Assembly (NCBI GenBank): GCA_016744725.1 | Contig: JADGDW010000015.1 | Location: 1 to 38,467, forward strand | From: Candidatus Albibeggiatoa sp. nov. BB20 | GTDB lineage: Bacteria; Pseudomonadota; Gammaproteobacteria; Beggiatoales; Beggiatoaceae | Length of the DNA: 38,467 nt | Reading direction: 5' to 3' | In this document: positions 16,386-25,965 of the stretch, one piece after another | Position numbering within the stretch: position 1 is the first letter of the stretch | Layout of the letters: every line of letters starts with the position of its first letter | Notes under the pieces: generated by a model | Databases searched by the model: none | What the model was told of the DNA's origin: nothing | The model's input: the letters and a program-made list of their open reading frames with translations, nothing else | Made by a program: the position numbers and the translations under genes

Positions 16386-17390
16386 GTGTATTTAAATTAC
16401 ATCAATAATTTTAGAGGGTTGGCAATCATTTTCATTGTTGCGATTCATGCACTTTCAGGCACTGTGCTGATTTGGGATCATAATGATGAAATCTACCAAA
16501 CTCTATATATTTTTCTTACTAATTCATCCAGCTATTTTGTATTTTTAGCGGGTTTTTTATTTCAGCATTTATCTCATAAATTTGATCTACAAAAACATAC
16601 GATAACCAAACTCAAATATATTGTTTTACCTTATATTCTTGTTTCTATCCCCGCTATTTTAGAAGAGCTATTTGTATCAACTGATGGCTATTTTCATGCT
16701 TATCCGCTTTATCAGCAAGTTTTTCTATATTACATAACAGGAATGCACATGGCGCATTTTTGGTTTGTGCCGATGATTATCATCTTTTACGTTTGTGCTC
16801 CTGTCTTAGTATGGTTAGACCGTCAACCGCGTTTTTACTGGTCTTTACCGATTATTGTGCTGATTTCAATGTCTGTGCCGCGTGAGATCATGCCATTACA
16901 CAATCCATTTCAATCATTTGTGCATTTTGCATCAATTTATCTATTTGGTATGTATTTAAGCCATTATAAACAAGAAATTGTGCCTTATCTTGCACGTTAT
17001 TGGCTTGGATTATTTATAGTATTTATGTCGCTATTCCTTGGTGAAGTATATTTGCGTACTCAGCTACATTCATTTGCCTATGCTGATGGTATTCAAGTGC
17101 TTAAATTTACTGCGGGGGCTGCTTTGATTACGGCCTTATTTTATCAATTTGATGGCTTTTTCAAAAAAACATTTAATTTTCTTGCTGAACCTAGTTTTGG
17201 GATTTATTTCCTACACAACTATTTCATTGTGTTATGCGAAATCATTGTGCGTAAATTCTCATGGTACATTGATGGGAATATATTGACATTCACATTATTG
17301 GTCATTGTATTGACCACAATGTCTTATGTTTTCCTATGGATAACAAAAAGTATCTTTGGTCAACGCAGTCGTATGTTAGTGGGCTATTAA
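16386..17390 (+). CDS. Membrane acyltransferase family 3 (OafA/WecH-like)
   Basis: The 334-residue integral membrane protein has about ten hydrophobic segments. It begins with YLNYINNFRGLAIIFIVAIHA, in which the Arg and His of the family's first helix are visible (split: NNFRG, then VAIHA). The central HMAHFWFVPMIIIFY is also usual for the family. Such enzymes transfer acetyl or other acyl groups onto surface polysaccharides or lipids. I chose GTG 16386, since TGGAGG at 16375-16380 sits 5 bases before it; the TTG at 16359 has no ribosome site. It lies 100 bp after the SDR gene on the same strand. Confidence 0.82.
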   Translation: MYLNYINNFRGLAIIFIVAIHALSGTVLIWDHNDEIYQTLYIFLTNSSSYFVFLAGFLFQHLSHKFDLQKHTITKLKYIVLPYILVSIPAILEELFVSTDGYFHAYPLYQQVFLYYITGMHMAHFWFVPMIIIFYVCAPVLVWLDRQPRFYWSLPIIVLISMSVPREIMPLHNPFQSFVHFASIYLFGMYLSHYKQEIVPYLARYWLGLFIVFMSLFLGEVYLRTQLHSFAYADGIQVLKFTAGAALITALFYQFDGFFKKTFNFLAEPSFGIYFLHNYFIVLCEIIVRKFSWYIDGNILTFTLLVIVLTTMSYVFLWITKSIFGQRSRMLVGY

Positions 17391-18032
17391 ATTTTTTGAG
17401 ATGGGAATAATAGTTCAGATAGTTTTATTAACTCGAGTTACGCAGTGACAAAATGGGATCGAATAAATGGAATGATTCATGTAGGGTGGAATAGGTGTAC
17501 CCCGAAATCTAAAATATTTGAATAACATTACACACCATATTCCACCTTTTTCGATAGTTACCCGTTACCTTATTGGTGGAAAACGCTGTGCTATTACACC
17601 CTACTGTAAATACTCTATATCCTGCAATCAGACACTTTTTTGCGTAACCTGAGCTATTAAAATCTGAGGAGAAAGCTAAAAAGAACGGGGATGATGTTGT
17701 TTTTGACAATGGCACAATCCCAAGGCTCTCGACAAACAGCAACAATGATAAATATTGTGAGGAGCTTTTAAGATAAAACGCCGCTATATCAATTTTTGAT
17801 ACAAAACAATATTCCCATTCAGATTATTCTGATTCGCTGATAGGCTTATCTGAATAGGGACATTTATATGTGAAATTGAGGGGTCTATATTCTTAATATT
17901 CTGTATATGTTTAATGTTGGTGTATTGATTGCCTAATTTAGCATCAGCATCAAGTGAAAATATACGATGAATCAATAGATTTTTATGAATATTACCGAAG
18001 GATTATAATTTATCAATAAGGTGAAAAATATC
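17391..18032. other. Gene-poor spacer
   Basis: No well-supported gene. It includes an inverted-repeat element (17481-17603). Two minus-strand open frames (17509-17745 and 17784-17975) lack ribosome sites and recognisable domains. The second, with SHINVPIQISLSANQNN, could be the end of a decayed gene, but I cannot name it. Confidence 0.5.
17481..17603. repeat. Inverted-repeat intergenic element
   Basis: GTAGGGTG (17481-17488) and its exact reverse complement CACCCTAC (17596-17603) bound 123 bp. Inside are further inverted pieces, such as GGTGGAA and TTCCACC in opposite directions. Elements bounded by GTAGGGTG with a palindromic interior are common intergenic repeats in cyanobacteria and sulfur bacteria. 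This copy is degenerate. Confidence 0.45.
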
Positions 18033-18398
18033 ATGTCCCTCACAGCGCTATTTTTAAAAGTAGCTAACTTATTTTTTATCTTATGCTATGTTGCACTGAT
18101 TATAGCCACAACCCAAAAATCATTATTTGGAGAACATTTATTTTTAGGATTTATTGTGGTTGCATTTTTGTCCGTTCAATTGGTTGGGCATATTTTAGGA
18201 AAAGCGTGGGCATTGAAAAACACAGCAGCAATATTGGGTGGATTTAATATTATTTTTATAGTTTCATTACTACCCTTCCCATTTGAGTCCCAATTACAAC
18301 CTGCTCTTTTTGAACGACTGCTTATTTTTTTCCAGCAAACGATGGTGGCGATAACCGCATTTATTTTATATGGATTGAGAAGAGAACTTAACAAATAA
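18033..18398 (+). CDS. Small membrane protein of unknown function
   Basis: The 121-residue product from ATG 18033 has four hydrophobic segments separated by short loops (LFLKVANLFFILCYVALI, LGFIVVAFLSVQLVGHIL, AAILGGFNIIFIVSLL, and VAITAFILYGL). AAGGTG at 18018-18023 is a plausible ribosome site 9 bases upstream; GTG 18021 would add four residues. I do not recognise the family. It converges on the lytic transglycosylase gene with a 7-bp gap. No neighbour indicates a role. Confidence 0.6.
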   Translation: MSLTALFLKVANLFFILCYVALIIATTQKSLFGEHLFLGFIVVAFLSVQLVGHILGKAWALKNTAAILGGFNIIFIVSLLPFPFESQLQPALFERLLIFFQQTMVAITAFILYGLRRELNK

Positions 18399-18405
18399 CC
18401 CGTCA

Positions 18406-19137
18406 CTACATTTGTAAACGATATTTATCGTATAAACCCATGACTTTACGCACGTAATTTTTAGTTTCTTTGTAAGGAGGAACTTTATTACCATAACGTT
18501 TAACCGCATTTTCACCCGCATTGTAACCCGCTAAAGCTAAACGCAAATCATTGTTAAACAAGTCCAGTAAAAAATTCAAATACTGTGCTCCACCATATAT
18601 ATTTTCAGAAGCATTGGTACGATCAGACACACCAAACCGCTTGGCAGTCCCCGGCATTAACTGCATCAAACCCACAGCCCCTTTAGGAGAAATCGCTTTG
18701 GGATTGTAAGCAGACTCAGTTTGAATTACAGCATGTAATAAAGCAGCTTCAACACCCGTTAAATCTGCGGCATTGCTCACCATCACATAATATTTTTTGT
18801 ATTTCTTGTGCATCACATCATGGGCAGAATAGCGACCGCCTGAGGAAGGAATAATGCTTTCTAAACCTGAGTAAATTAATTTGTATTTTGTATTTTTAGG
18901 GGCATCAGCTAAATGGACTGTGCCATTTTTGTCAATAAAACGATAAATACGTACCGAACGCACATTAAGATTAGGACGCTTGATTTTGGTACTTTTGCCG
19001 TTAGTACCTGTAATCGGATGATCTGTAAAATGAACCACTCCTTTTGAGTCAATATAACGATAAACTTCAGTAGCAGCTACAACTACATTTGTACAGAGTA
19101 TTGTAATGAATAGCAGGCTTAAACTAATTTTATTCAC
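18406..19137 (-). CDS. Lytic transglycosylase with DUF4124 repeats
   Basis: The 243-residue secreted protein starts at GTG 19137, with GGAGA 5 bases upstream and the signal peptide MNKISLSLLFITILCTNVVVAA. In-frame codons up to 19227 would put residues before the signal peptide. Two short DUF4124-type units follow (VYRYIDSKGVVHFTD at 25-39, IYRFIDKNGTVHLAD at 64-78). The SLT domain spans 125-240: Glu141 in VIQTESAYNP is the catalytic acid, followed by SPKGAVGLMQLMPGTA and LALAGYNAGENAV. It cleaves peptidoglycan glycan strands with formation of anhydromuramic ends, in the periplasm. The start of the DJ-1 gene lies further upstream on the same strand, separated by 133 bp, so it probably has its own promoter. 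Confidence 0.9.
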   Translation of the reverse strand: MNKISLSLLFITILCTNVVVAATEVYRYIDSKGVVHFTDHPITGTNGKSTKIKRPNLNVRSVRIYRFIDKNGTVHLADAPKNTKYKLIYSGLESIIPSSGGRYSAHDVMHKKYKKYYVMVSNAADLTGVEAALLHAVIQTESAYNPKAISPKGAVGLMQLMPGTAKRFGVSDRTNASENIYGGAQYLNFLLDLFNNDLRLALAGYNAGENAVKRYGNKVPPYKETKNYVRKVMGLYDKYRLQM

Positions 19138-19270
19138 GATAGTCTCCGTGCAAAATGGTGAGATAGGATAAGAACAATCCATACCTATCGAGCTTATCAT
19201 TATCTTATTAAAATAATATGTTACCAAGCATTTTAAACGCCTAAGCTAATCAGTTTGTGCACAAGCGTTG

Positions 19271-19825
19271 CTAAGAGCGAACTAAACCTTGCTCTACTTG
19301 ATCGCGAGTGGCTTTGTCGGTCAGTAAGCTAATTAATTCTAAAGCAAAATCCATTGCTGTCCCTGGCCCACGTGAAGTCACGACTTTGCCATCACATACT
19401 ACAGCTTGGTCTAATAAAAATTGAGTACTTGCTAATTTAGAGGCATCCAAAGCACCAGGATAATGGGTGGCTTTTTTGTCTGCCAATAAACCCGCATCTC
19501 CTAATACTTTGGGTGCAGCACAAATTGCAGCCGTATATTTATTTTGCGCGGCCATATCTTTTAGCAATTGATGAATCCGTACATCATCATTTAAATGATC
19601 TGCCCCCAGTAAACCTCCCGGTAAGACAATCATGTCGAAGTCTTGCTGCAGTGCTACATCAAGCGTTGTATCTGGCACTAGCGTAACACCTCTACTGGCT
19701 TTTACTGGCTGCTCATCTAAGCCTGCAGTCACTACGTTGATTTCTGCACGGCGCAATAAGTCAATAATAGTAACGGCTTCTAACTCTTCACAGCCTTGAG
19801 CCAATGGAATAAGTACGCTAGGCAT
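19271..19825 (-). CDS. DJ-1/PfpI family protein (YajL/ThiJ-like)
   Basis: The 184-residue protein is of the DJ-1/YajL group. Cys102 in AAICAAPKVLG is the conserved nucleophile at the strand-helix elbow, and Glu16 in GCEELEAV matches the acidic partner of that Cys in DJ-1. LPGGLLGADHL and TSRGPGTAMDFALEL complete the family pattern. Members protect proteins from oxidative or carbonyl damage; exact activity varies. ATG 19825 has AGGAG upstream (in TAGGAGTTAATCAAA), overlapping the end of the protease gene region. The gene follows the carboxyl-terminal processing protease by 12 bp, so the two form an operon. Confidence 0.9.
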   Translation of the reverse strand: MPSVLIPLAQGCEELEAVTIIDLLRRAEINVVTAGLDEQPVKASRGVTLVPDTTLDVALQQDFDMIVLPGGLLGADHLNDDVRIHQLLKDMAAQNKYTAAICAAPKVLGDAGLLADKKATHYPGALDASKLASTQFLLDQAVVCDGKVVTSRGPGTAMDFALELISLLTDKATRDQVEQGLVRS

Positions 19826-19837
19826 TTTGATTAACTC

Positions 19838-21157
19838 CTATGAACGGTTGCCTTCGATGATGTTTAGGCCTTTTAATAAATTCAGAGCTTCATGTAAGGC
19901 ATAATCATCTGCTGCAAGATTTTCTGCTTCTTTTTTGGCATCTGCTGCTTTTTGTTCATCAGTTTTATCATTAGATAAGTGACCCACTAAATCCGCTTCT
20001 TTTAGCCCTTCATCATCTGTTTTCTTAACTTTAGCAATTTCTACGTGACTCAATTCGATATCAGGGTTAATACCTTCAGCTTGAATTGAACGACCTGCAG
20101 GTGTGTAGTAACGCGCGGTCGTTAATTTTAGGGCAGCATTATTATTCATTGGCAAAATGGTTTGTACTGAGCCTTTACCAAAGGTTTTATTACCCATAAT
20201 CACAGCACGTTTGTGATCTTGCAATGCGCCTGCAACAATTTCTGAAGCGGAAGCCGAGCCACCATTAACCAATACCACAATCGGTGCACCATCAATTAAA
20301 TCACCAAGTTGAGCTTTAAACGTGAAAGAAGAGTCTTCAACACGACCTTCAGTATAGACAATTAAGCCTTTGTTTAAAAATGCATCTGATACATCAACCG
20401 CTGCATTTAATACGCCACCAGGATTATTGCGCAAATCTAAAATTAAACCGTCTAACTGGGCTTTATTTTCTTTTTTTAGTTCGGTAATTGCTTTTTCTAA
20501 ATCTTCACCTGTATGCGCTTGGAAATGACTGACACGCACATAGCCGTAGCCTTTATCTAAAATACGACTTTTAACACTTTTTACTTGGATAATGTCGCGG
20601 GTAATTTCAATTTTGAGGGGTTTGTCTGCTGTTTCACGAACAATGGTTAAGAGAATTTTAGTGTCAGGCTTGCCTCGCATCACTTTCACTGCATCCATCA
20701 AGGTCATGCCTTTTACTGGCGTGTCGTCCAAACGGATAATCATGTCGCCTGCTTCTACACCTGCCCGTTGCGCTGGGGTATCATCAATGGGGGCGATGAC
20801 TTTAACAAAGCCGTCTTCCATGCCCACTTCAATCCCTAAACCACCAAATTCACCTGTGGTGCTGGTCTGTAATTCCATGAACGCATCAGAGTCTAAGTAA
20901 TTGGAGTGAGGGTCTAAACCTGATAGCATTCCTTTGATGGCATTTTCCAACAATACGCTATCTTCAACATCTTCAACATAGTTTGACTTAATCCGATGAA
21001 AAACTTCAGTAAATGCGCGTAATTCTTTAAATGGGATAACTTGGGTTATATCGTTAGCTTGTTCACGATTTGCTAAAACACTACCACCGATGGCAATGAG
21101 TGTTCCCAACATCGCACCAATCAGTAAACCTGGAACATGGCGTAATAATGCAGACAT
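19838..21157 (-). CDS. Carboxyl-terminal processing protease (S41, CtpA-like)
   Basis: The 439-residue periplasmic protease has an N-terminal membrane anchor/signal (8-29). A region with LDPHSNYLD comes next (81-89), then a PDZ domain (about 100-180, GGLGIEVG to ILLTIVRE), then the S41 catalytic domain. Ser303 in NGGSASASEIVAGAL and Lys328 in TFGKGSVQT form the Ser-Lys dyad and align with Ser430/Lys455 of E. coli Tsp, 25 residues apart in both. The C-terminal tail (380-425) is charged and Ala/Lys rich. Such enzymes trim or degrade periplasmic proteins from the C-terminus. ATG 21157 follows GGAG. It is first gene of a two-gene operon with the DJ-1 gene. Confidence 0.92.
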   Translation of the reverse strand: MSALLRHVPGLLIGAMLGTLIAIGGSVLANREQANDITQVIPFKELRAFTEVFHRIKSNYVEDVEDSVLLENAIKGMLSGLDPHSNYLDSDAFMELQTSTTGEFGGLGIEVGMEDGFVKVIAPIDDTPAQRAGVEAGDMIIRLDDTPVKGMTLMDAVKVMRGKPDTKILLTIVRETADKPLKIEITRDIIQVKSVKSRILDKGYGYVRVSHFQAHTGEDLEKAITELKKENKAQLDGLILDLRNNPGGVLNAAVDVSDAFLNKGLIVYTEGRVEDSSFTFKAQLGDLIDGAPIVVLVNGGSASASEIVAGALQDHKRAVIMGNKTFGKGSVQTILPMNNNAALKLTTARYYTPAGRSIQAEGINPDIELSHVEIAKVKKTDDEGLKEADLVGHLSNDKTDEQKAADAKKEAENLAADDYALHEALNLLKGLNIIEGNRS

Positions 21158-21467
21158 ATTGTTCTCCGTGCTTTCGCACTGACATCAAAAATAACAAAAA
21201 CTGTTAAGGATATAAGCTATTTACACAAAGCTGTCAAGTCTTAAGTGTTGTGTAGCTATCTCGCTTTTGTATGGAAAAAGAGTAAGTCACTTTTTTATGA
21301 AGTATAAGCAATAAATATCACAATTCAAGAGGGCATCGTTATCATTTATAAACAGTATACGGAATTAGAGCAAGTTATTTTCTAAATATAAAACAAGGAT
21401 AGCACTTATAGACTAAGGCCTAAAATATGCACTGCTAAAAACCATTTTAATAATATGGAGAAAAGCA
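21158..21467. other. Divergent intergenic region
   Basis: These 310 bases lie between two divergently transcribed genes and must hold both promoters. I see no hairpin, repeat or recognisable operator. A ribosome site GGAG at 21457-21460 serves the plus-strand gene. Confidence 0.5.
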
Positions 21468-22049
21468 TTGAATAAATTTGCAGTGGTGAGTTTATTTTTA
21501 TTGGCGCATTTAGCATTTGCTGAGCAAGAACCAACGTCATTTGAGTTTAAACTGATTCACCATCAAGATGAAGAGATTTTAATTATTGATAAAATAGAAG
21601 TATATGACTCAAATCAACAATTACAGCAGAAAATAACAGGTTTTAGTGCTCAAGTCTTTGGCATCGATATGATTAACCTTGAAGTGGAAGATATGAATTT
21701 TGATGGCTATCCCGATATTCGTTTGCCGCAAGTGTTACCCGTTGAGGGCAGTATTTATTTTTATTATTGGTTTTATGATCCAGAACAACAGCTTTTTGTA
21801 CGCAATACGGTTTTAGAAGATTTCCGTTCACCTGAGTTTAACGCTAAAAGCCAATCGATTAAAGTATATTCACATCAAAGCGAACGACAATACCGAGTGA
21901 ACCATTATCGTTACCAAACCCCAGAAAAATTACAGTTGTTTTTACAGCAAGCACATAAGCAAGTTGGAAGGCATTGGCTAGAAGCTATTTTAGAACGTAA
22001 TGCCGCAGGAGAAATGGAATTAGTGGAACAAAACTTAGTTAGTGATTAA
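21468..22049 (+). CDS. Secreted protein, FG-GAP/XAC2610-like
   Basis: The 193-residue product starts with TTG 21468, chosen because GGAG lies 7 bases upstream and the frame then opens with a good signal peptide (MNKFAVVSLFLLAHLAFA). The mature part contains VEDMNFDGYPDIRL, an FG-GAP-like calcium-loop pattern (D-x-N-x-D-G-x-x-D). It continues with YYWFYDPEQQLFVRN and LEDFRSPEFNAKSQSI, the arrangement of the XAC2610-related family. That family has no established activity. It converges with the large surface-protein gene, with a terminator between. Confidence 0.65.
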   Translation: MNKFAVVSLFLLAHLAFAEQEPTSFEFKLIHHQDEEILIIDKIEVYDSNQQLQQKITGFSAQVFGIDMINLEVEDMNFDGYPDIRLPQVLPVEGSIYFYYWFYDPEQQLFVRNTVLEDFRSPEFNAKSQSIKVYSHQSERQYRVNHYRYQTPEKLQLFLQQAHKQVGRHWLEAILERNAAGEMELVEQNLVSD

Positions 22050-22054
22050 TAAAA

Positions 22055-22089
22055 AAGCGGGCAATCCTAAAGATTAGAATTGTCCGCTT
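22055..22089 (-). terminator. Intrinsic terminator between convergent genes
   Basis: Arms AAGCGGGCAAT (22055-22065) and ATTGTCCGCTT (22079-22089) pair over 11 positions with one G-U. A small inner stem (CTAA/TTAG) extends it. On the minus strand a run of T follows (the A-run at 22051-22056), so it terminates the large gene whose stop is at 22117. It could also slow plus-strand transcripts. Confidence 0.75.
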
Positions 22090-22116
22090 CATAATAAGAT
22101 TTAACAAGTGTATGTA

Positions 22117-25100
22117 TTAATCTACAAATTCAATAGAAATAATACCTAAGCCAGGCACACCATTTTCAGAGCTTAAAATCGTGGTATAACTACCAGGATC
22201 AAAACTTATGGAAATTGCAGCATCAGTCTCGTTAAGTTCTGTATGTAGTGGTAAGTGATTGATACTTGATTCATCACGCCAGCTTGATACATTGGCCATA
22301 CGACCACCCATAACCTGATTGGTTTCAGGGTCAAAGTAAATGCGGCCTATTTCTATCAAACTGTCAATTTGTGTATCAAGCGATTCACCTAAGGCATGAC
22401 CTTTGATATGTGCAGTTTGACGACCATCAGTACCATAGACCGAAAAACCAATGATAGCATCGTTTGCACCACCACTGATATAGCCTCGCCCACTCACATT
22501 ACCAAAAGTTAATGTATTATCTAGCAACATAATACTGACAAGACCGACACCTGAATCAGCTTCACTATTTGGACTCATGCACATGGTAACAGTGTAAGCA
22601 CCCGCACCCAAGTTTAACAATAAAGCTGCATCCGTTTGATTTCCTGGTTTGTGAAACTCAGGAATGTCGAGAGAAGCCTCATGTAATTCCCAAGCATCAT
22701 TTTTCGCAACAGGTACACCGCGTAAAATACCATCAGTGCCTTGAACCGATTGCTTGACTAATATTTTAGGGTTAACACCTTGTTCTAAATCTAAGGCTCG
22801 AATGAGCACTTGTTCCGTGCCAGCTCCTTCTAAGATAAATCCAGCTACGACAACATCATCAGGATGTGGGCTTGCATGTTGGTAACACGCATTTTTGCCT
22901 TGGATTTTTGCACGAATACTAAAGCTGTCAACATAAATGGAATTGTTTGAATCTGTACCATCCGTCCCATCAGCATTATCGCCTACATTATCATCTGAGC
23001 CATCATTATCCATTGGTGCAATGTAATTAGGATCACCATAGAATAGTGCTTTACAATTACGGGCATTATTCATGATAAGTTTGCCGTCAACACAATCTGG
23101 GCTGCCATCCCATGAATGGAATAACAAACCTGTTGGGGCTGTTGCCGTTAAATTAACCGTCAATCCGCGTTTGAATAAACCACGACAATGGCCACTGCCT
23201 TTATTACAATCGATGGCTAAGCCATGAATGTCTTTTTGGCTACTGGTAACACGTCCATGAGGTGAAGCAATTGTAAGCTGATAGTGATCTGCTGGAACAT
23301 CCGATTTACCAGAAGACGTTGTTGTGTCCTCTTCAGATGTAACTTCTTCGTTAACACGGTCAATAATTTCTTGCACATCGTCCCATGTTTGAATATCGCT
23401 CTCACTGGATGCTTCAATTTCATCTTGGTATTCAGTTAAATTACCTGAATCAACATCGGCTAAACCACCTTCATTTAGATCATCAATTGTAATATCGCTT
23501 GCATCATCATCGTCAGCCGCTTGTTGAATTTTCTTCAATGCATTGACTTGATCGATAATAGCTTGTACATCTTCCCATGAGGAGATTGAATCAATACCCG
23601 CTGCGGCAATTGCTGTTTTATAATCGTCTAAATAATCTTCATCTAAACCTTCAATATCACCAGCTTCCAATTCTGCTATCGTCATTGCACTGGCATCTTC
23701 AGCATTGGCATAAGCTTGGATTGTTTCTAAAGTGCTGTCATTAACACTGTCAATCAAAGCCTGCAATTCTTCAAGTGTATCCACATCTCCGGGATCAGCA
23801 TTCGCAATCGCTGTTTTGTATAAGCTTAAATTACTAGAATTTGTGCCTGTGACACCTGTGTCAGTTAATTCATCTATGGTTAAACTACTTGCGCTATCAG
23901 CATCGGCATAATCTTGAATCAGGGCTAAAGCATTGACTTCATCAATCAAAGCTTGCAATTCCTCAAGTGTGTCCACATCTCCGGGATCAGCATTCGCAAT
24001 TGCGTCTTTGTATAAAGACAAATTATCTGCAACTGTATCTGTGACACCTGCATCGGTTAATTGTGTAGTGGTTAAACTGCTTGCGTCATCAGCATCAGCA
24101 TAATCTTGAAGAAGGGCTAAAGCATTGACTTCATCAATTAAAGCTTGCAATTCCTCAAGTGTATCCACATCGGCTGGATCAGCATTCGCAATCGCGTCTT
24201 TGTATAAATCTAAATTATCTGCAACTGTATCTGTGACACCCGCATCGGTTAATTGTGTAGTGGTTAAACTGCTTGCGCTATTAGCATCAGCATAATCTTG
24301 AATCAGGGCTAAAGCATTGACTTCATCAATCAAATCTTGTAAATCCGCCCAGTTGGTAAAGCCATCTGTATCGTCGGCAATTGCTGCTTGGTAAAGTGCC
24401 AAATTATCGCTATCCACATTTTCAAGCGTATCAACGTTAAGTTGGTCAATGCTTAAATCACCTGCATCACTACCCGTAGCATAACCACTCAGTACATCTA
24501 AGTTTGCTTGATCTACTAAATCTTGTAGTTCTGCTGTAGTATCGATATTCCCACTAGTAGCAGCAATAATATCAGCAACATATTCAGCTTCATTATCATT
24601 ATCAACGACAACGTTATTAAGTCCTGAATCTTCAAGCAATGCTCTAACTTCATCGTCACTCAAACCACCTGCTGAATTAGCATCAGCAATTGAGCCTAAG
24701 TCATCACCAGCATTATTTACAGAGCTAACAAGTGCTGCAAGATCATCCTGCGCATCTTCAAAATCTGAATCAGATGAACCTGCATCGGTTGTATCATTGG
24801 TATTTCGAGTATCTGCCGATAAATCATTATCAAGTTCTTCTTTAATACGCTCTTTATAGCCATCTAAAAGATTATCATCGACAGTTAAATCCAATGTACC
24901 ACCTGCATCATCTGCTCCATCTAGTGCATCATCTAAGTCATCAGCAGTAATATCAATGGTGTCTGTTGTGTCTTCCACAAAGTCATCAATAAGAAGGAAA
25001 GTACTTTTATAACAACTATTGATATATGCACCTACATAACTACTAGTCACATTAGCGCCTAAATCATATGAGGATAAAGTGACTAAATCACTAAGGGATG

Positions 25101-25965
25101 AGCTTTTATAAAGGTTATTTTGTAAGGTACTACTGGTAATGGTGACATTATTACCTTTAGTTAATATACCCGCACCACATAAAGTGCTGCTATTGTCTTC
25201 TACAGAACTATTGGTTTGAATTATCAATACTGCCGCAGACGCATTAAAAATACCGCCACCTTTTCTTTCTGTTGTATTATTTGAAATGGTTGTTGTATCA
25301 AGCGTTAGATTACCTGCATTATAAACACCTCCTCCACTACCAGACGTACCTGTTGTTTCATTGCCATCAACAGTGACTCTAAGCAAGTTAGTTGTGCCAT
25401 AGTTTAAAAGTCCACCGCCATTAGCAGTAGATGTGCCACCTGTTAAAGTTACATCTTCAAGGTCAAGTCTGGAACCAGATTTAACAAATACGTTACCACC
25501 AGTGCCACTTTTTCCATCTTTCAATGTGATATTTTTGATTGTTGTTACTGCAGCGGAATCAACAATAAGCACCTGATGACTCGTTGTACGTTCAATAATA
25601 GTGGTGGCTTCATCTGCACCCTCTATTGTCATAGCTAAATCAATAGTGATAGAAGGCCCAACGGTTAATTGATAAGTACCAGCGGCAAGGGAAATGGTAT
25701 TATCAGCATCATACGTGCACCCATTATAATCAGCACTATCTTCTATTGATTGAATAGCCTCTCTAAGTGAGCAATCACCATTACTAGTGTCTTCATCCGT
25801 TGTAATAGATACGGTAATGGTTGCCCAAGTTGTTAAAGGCAAAGTCATACCTACAAAAGCAATAAAAAAAATTAAAGCTAGAATGGGTAGTTGATAAAAT
25901 CGAGATGGAATAGGTAGTTTTTTACTATCCTCCCTACCCCCATAATAAACGTATGTGGTATTCAT
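22117..25965 (-). CDS. Large repeat-rich surface protein (CSLREA, beta-helix, helical repeats)
   Basis: The 1282-residue exported protein has an extended N-terminal signal (hydrophobic 26-48). A CSLREA segment comes first (ITTDEDTSNGDCSLREAI, about 54-71), then a right-handed beta-helix with GGG-N/Y-N type turns (90-300). An acidic Asp-rich linker follows (325-480). Next are about six or seven helical repeats of 63-66 residues (487-875) with DTLEELQALIDEVNALALIQ as the common core. An InlB-like beta-repeat comes next (about 905-990, with LLFHSWDGSPDC). The C-terminus holds two related beta domains (VVVAGFILEG.GTEQVLIRA and DAIIGFSVYGTDGRQTAHI). No LPXTG, autotransporter barrel or T1SS RTX repeats are visible, so the export route past the inner membrane is unclear. 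Probably an adhesin or matrix protein. Confidence 0.72.
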   Translation of the reverse strand: MNTTYVYYGGREDSKKLPIPSRFYQLPILALIFFIAFVGMTLPLTTWATITVSITTDEDTSNGDCSLREAIQSIEDSADYNGCTYDADNTISLAAGTYQLTVGPSITIDLAMTIEGADEATTIIERTTSHQVLIVDSAAVTTIKNITLKDGKSGTGGNVFVKSGSRLDLEDVTLTGGTSTANGGGLLNYGTTNLLRVTVDGNETTGTSGSGGGVYNAGNLTLDTTTISNNTTERKGGGIFNASAAVLIIQTNSSVEDNSSTLCGAGILTKGNNVTITSSTLQNNLYKSSSLSDLVTLSSYDLGANVTSSYVGAYINSCYKSTFLLIDDFVEDTTDTIDITADDLDDALDGADDAGGTLDLTVDDNLLDGYKERIKEELDNDLSADTRNTNDTTDAGSSDSDFEDAQDDLAALVSSVNNAGDDLGSIADANSAGGLSDDEVRALLEDSGLNNVVVDNDNEAEYVADIIAATSGNIDTTAELQDLVDQANLDVLSGYATGSDAGDLSIDQLNVDTLENVDSDNLALYQAAIADDTDGFTNWADLQDLIDEVNALALIQDYADANSASSLTTTQLTDAGVTDTVADNLDLYKDAIANADPADVDTLEELQALIDEVNALALLQDYADADDASSLTTTQLTDAGVTDTVADNLSLYKDAIANADPGDVDTLEELQALIDEVNALALIQDYADADSASSLTIDELTDTGVTGTNSSNLSLYKTAIANADPGDVDTLEELQALIDSVNDSTLETIQAYANAEDASAMTIAELEAGDIEGLDEDYLDDYKTAIAAAGIDSISSWEDVQAIIDQVNALKKIQQAADDDDASDITIDDLNEGGLADVDSGNLTEYQDEIEASSESDIQTWDDVQEIIDRVNEEVTSEEDTTTSSGKSDVPADHYQLTIASPHGRVTSSQKDIHGLAIDCNKGSGHCRGLFKRGLTVNLTATAPTGLLFHSWDGSPDCVDGKLIMNNARNCKALFYGDPNYIAPMDNDGSDDNVGDNADGTDGTDSNNSIYVDSFSIRAKIQGKNACYQHASPHPDDVVVAGFILEGAGTEQVLIRALDLEQGVNPKILVKQSVQGTDGILRGVPVAKNDAWELHEASLDIPEFHKPGNQTDAALLLNLGAGAYTVTMCMSPNSEADSGVGLVSIMLLDNTLTFGNVSGRGYISGGANDAIIGFSVYGTDGRQTAHIKGHALGESLDTQIDSLIEIGRIYFDPETNQVMGGRMANVSSWRDESSINHLPLHTELNETDAAISISFDPGSYTTILSSENGVPGLGIISIEFVD
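23738..24505 (-). repeat. 192-bp tandem repeats within the large surface-protein gene
   Basis: Four consecutive units of 192 bp (64 codons) begin at or near 23738, 23930, 24122 and 24314. The three inner boundaries share GCATTGACTTCATCAAT, and the 24122 and 23930 units are almost identical over most of their length. Flanking units on both sides are related at protein level only. Near-identity of neighbours indicates recent unit duplication or gene conversion, so copy number may vary between strains and the assembly may be affected. Confidence 0.85.

Noticed and set aside
17509..17745. Minus-strand 78-codon frame
   Set aside because: It runs across the inverted-repeat element, has no ribosome site and no recognisable domain.
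17784..17975. Minus-strand 63-codon frame
   Set aside because: No ribosome site or family signature; at most the end of a decayed gene.
23738..24505. CRISPR array
   Set aside because: The repeats are 192-bp in-frame coding units without spacers.
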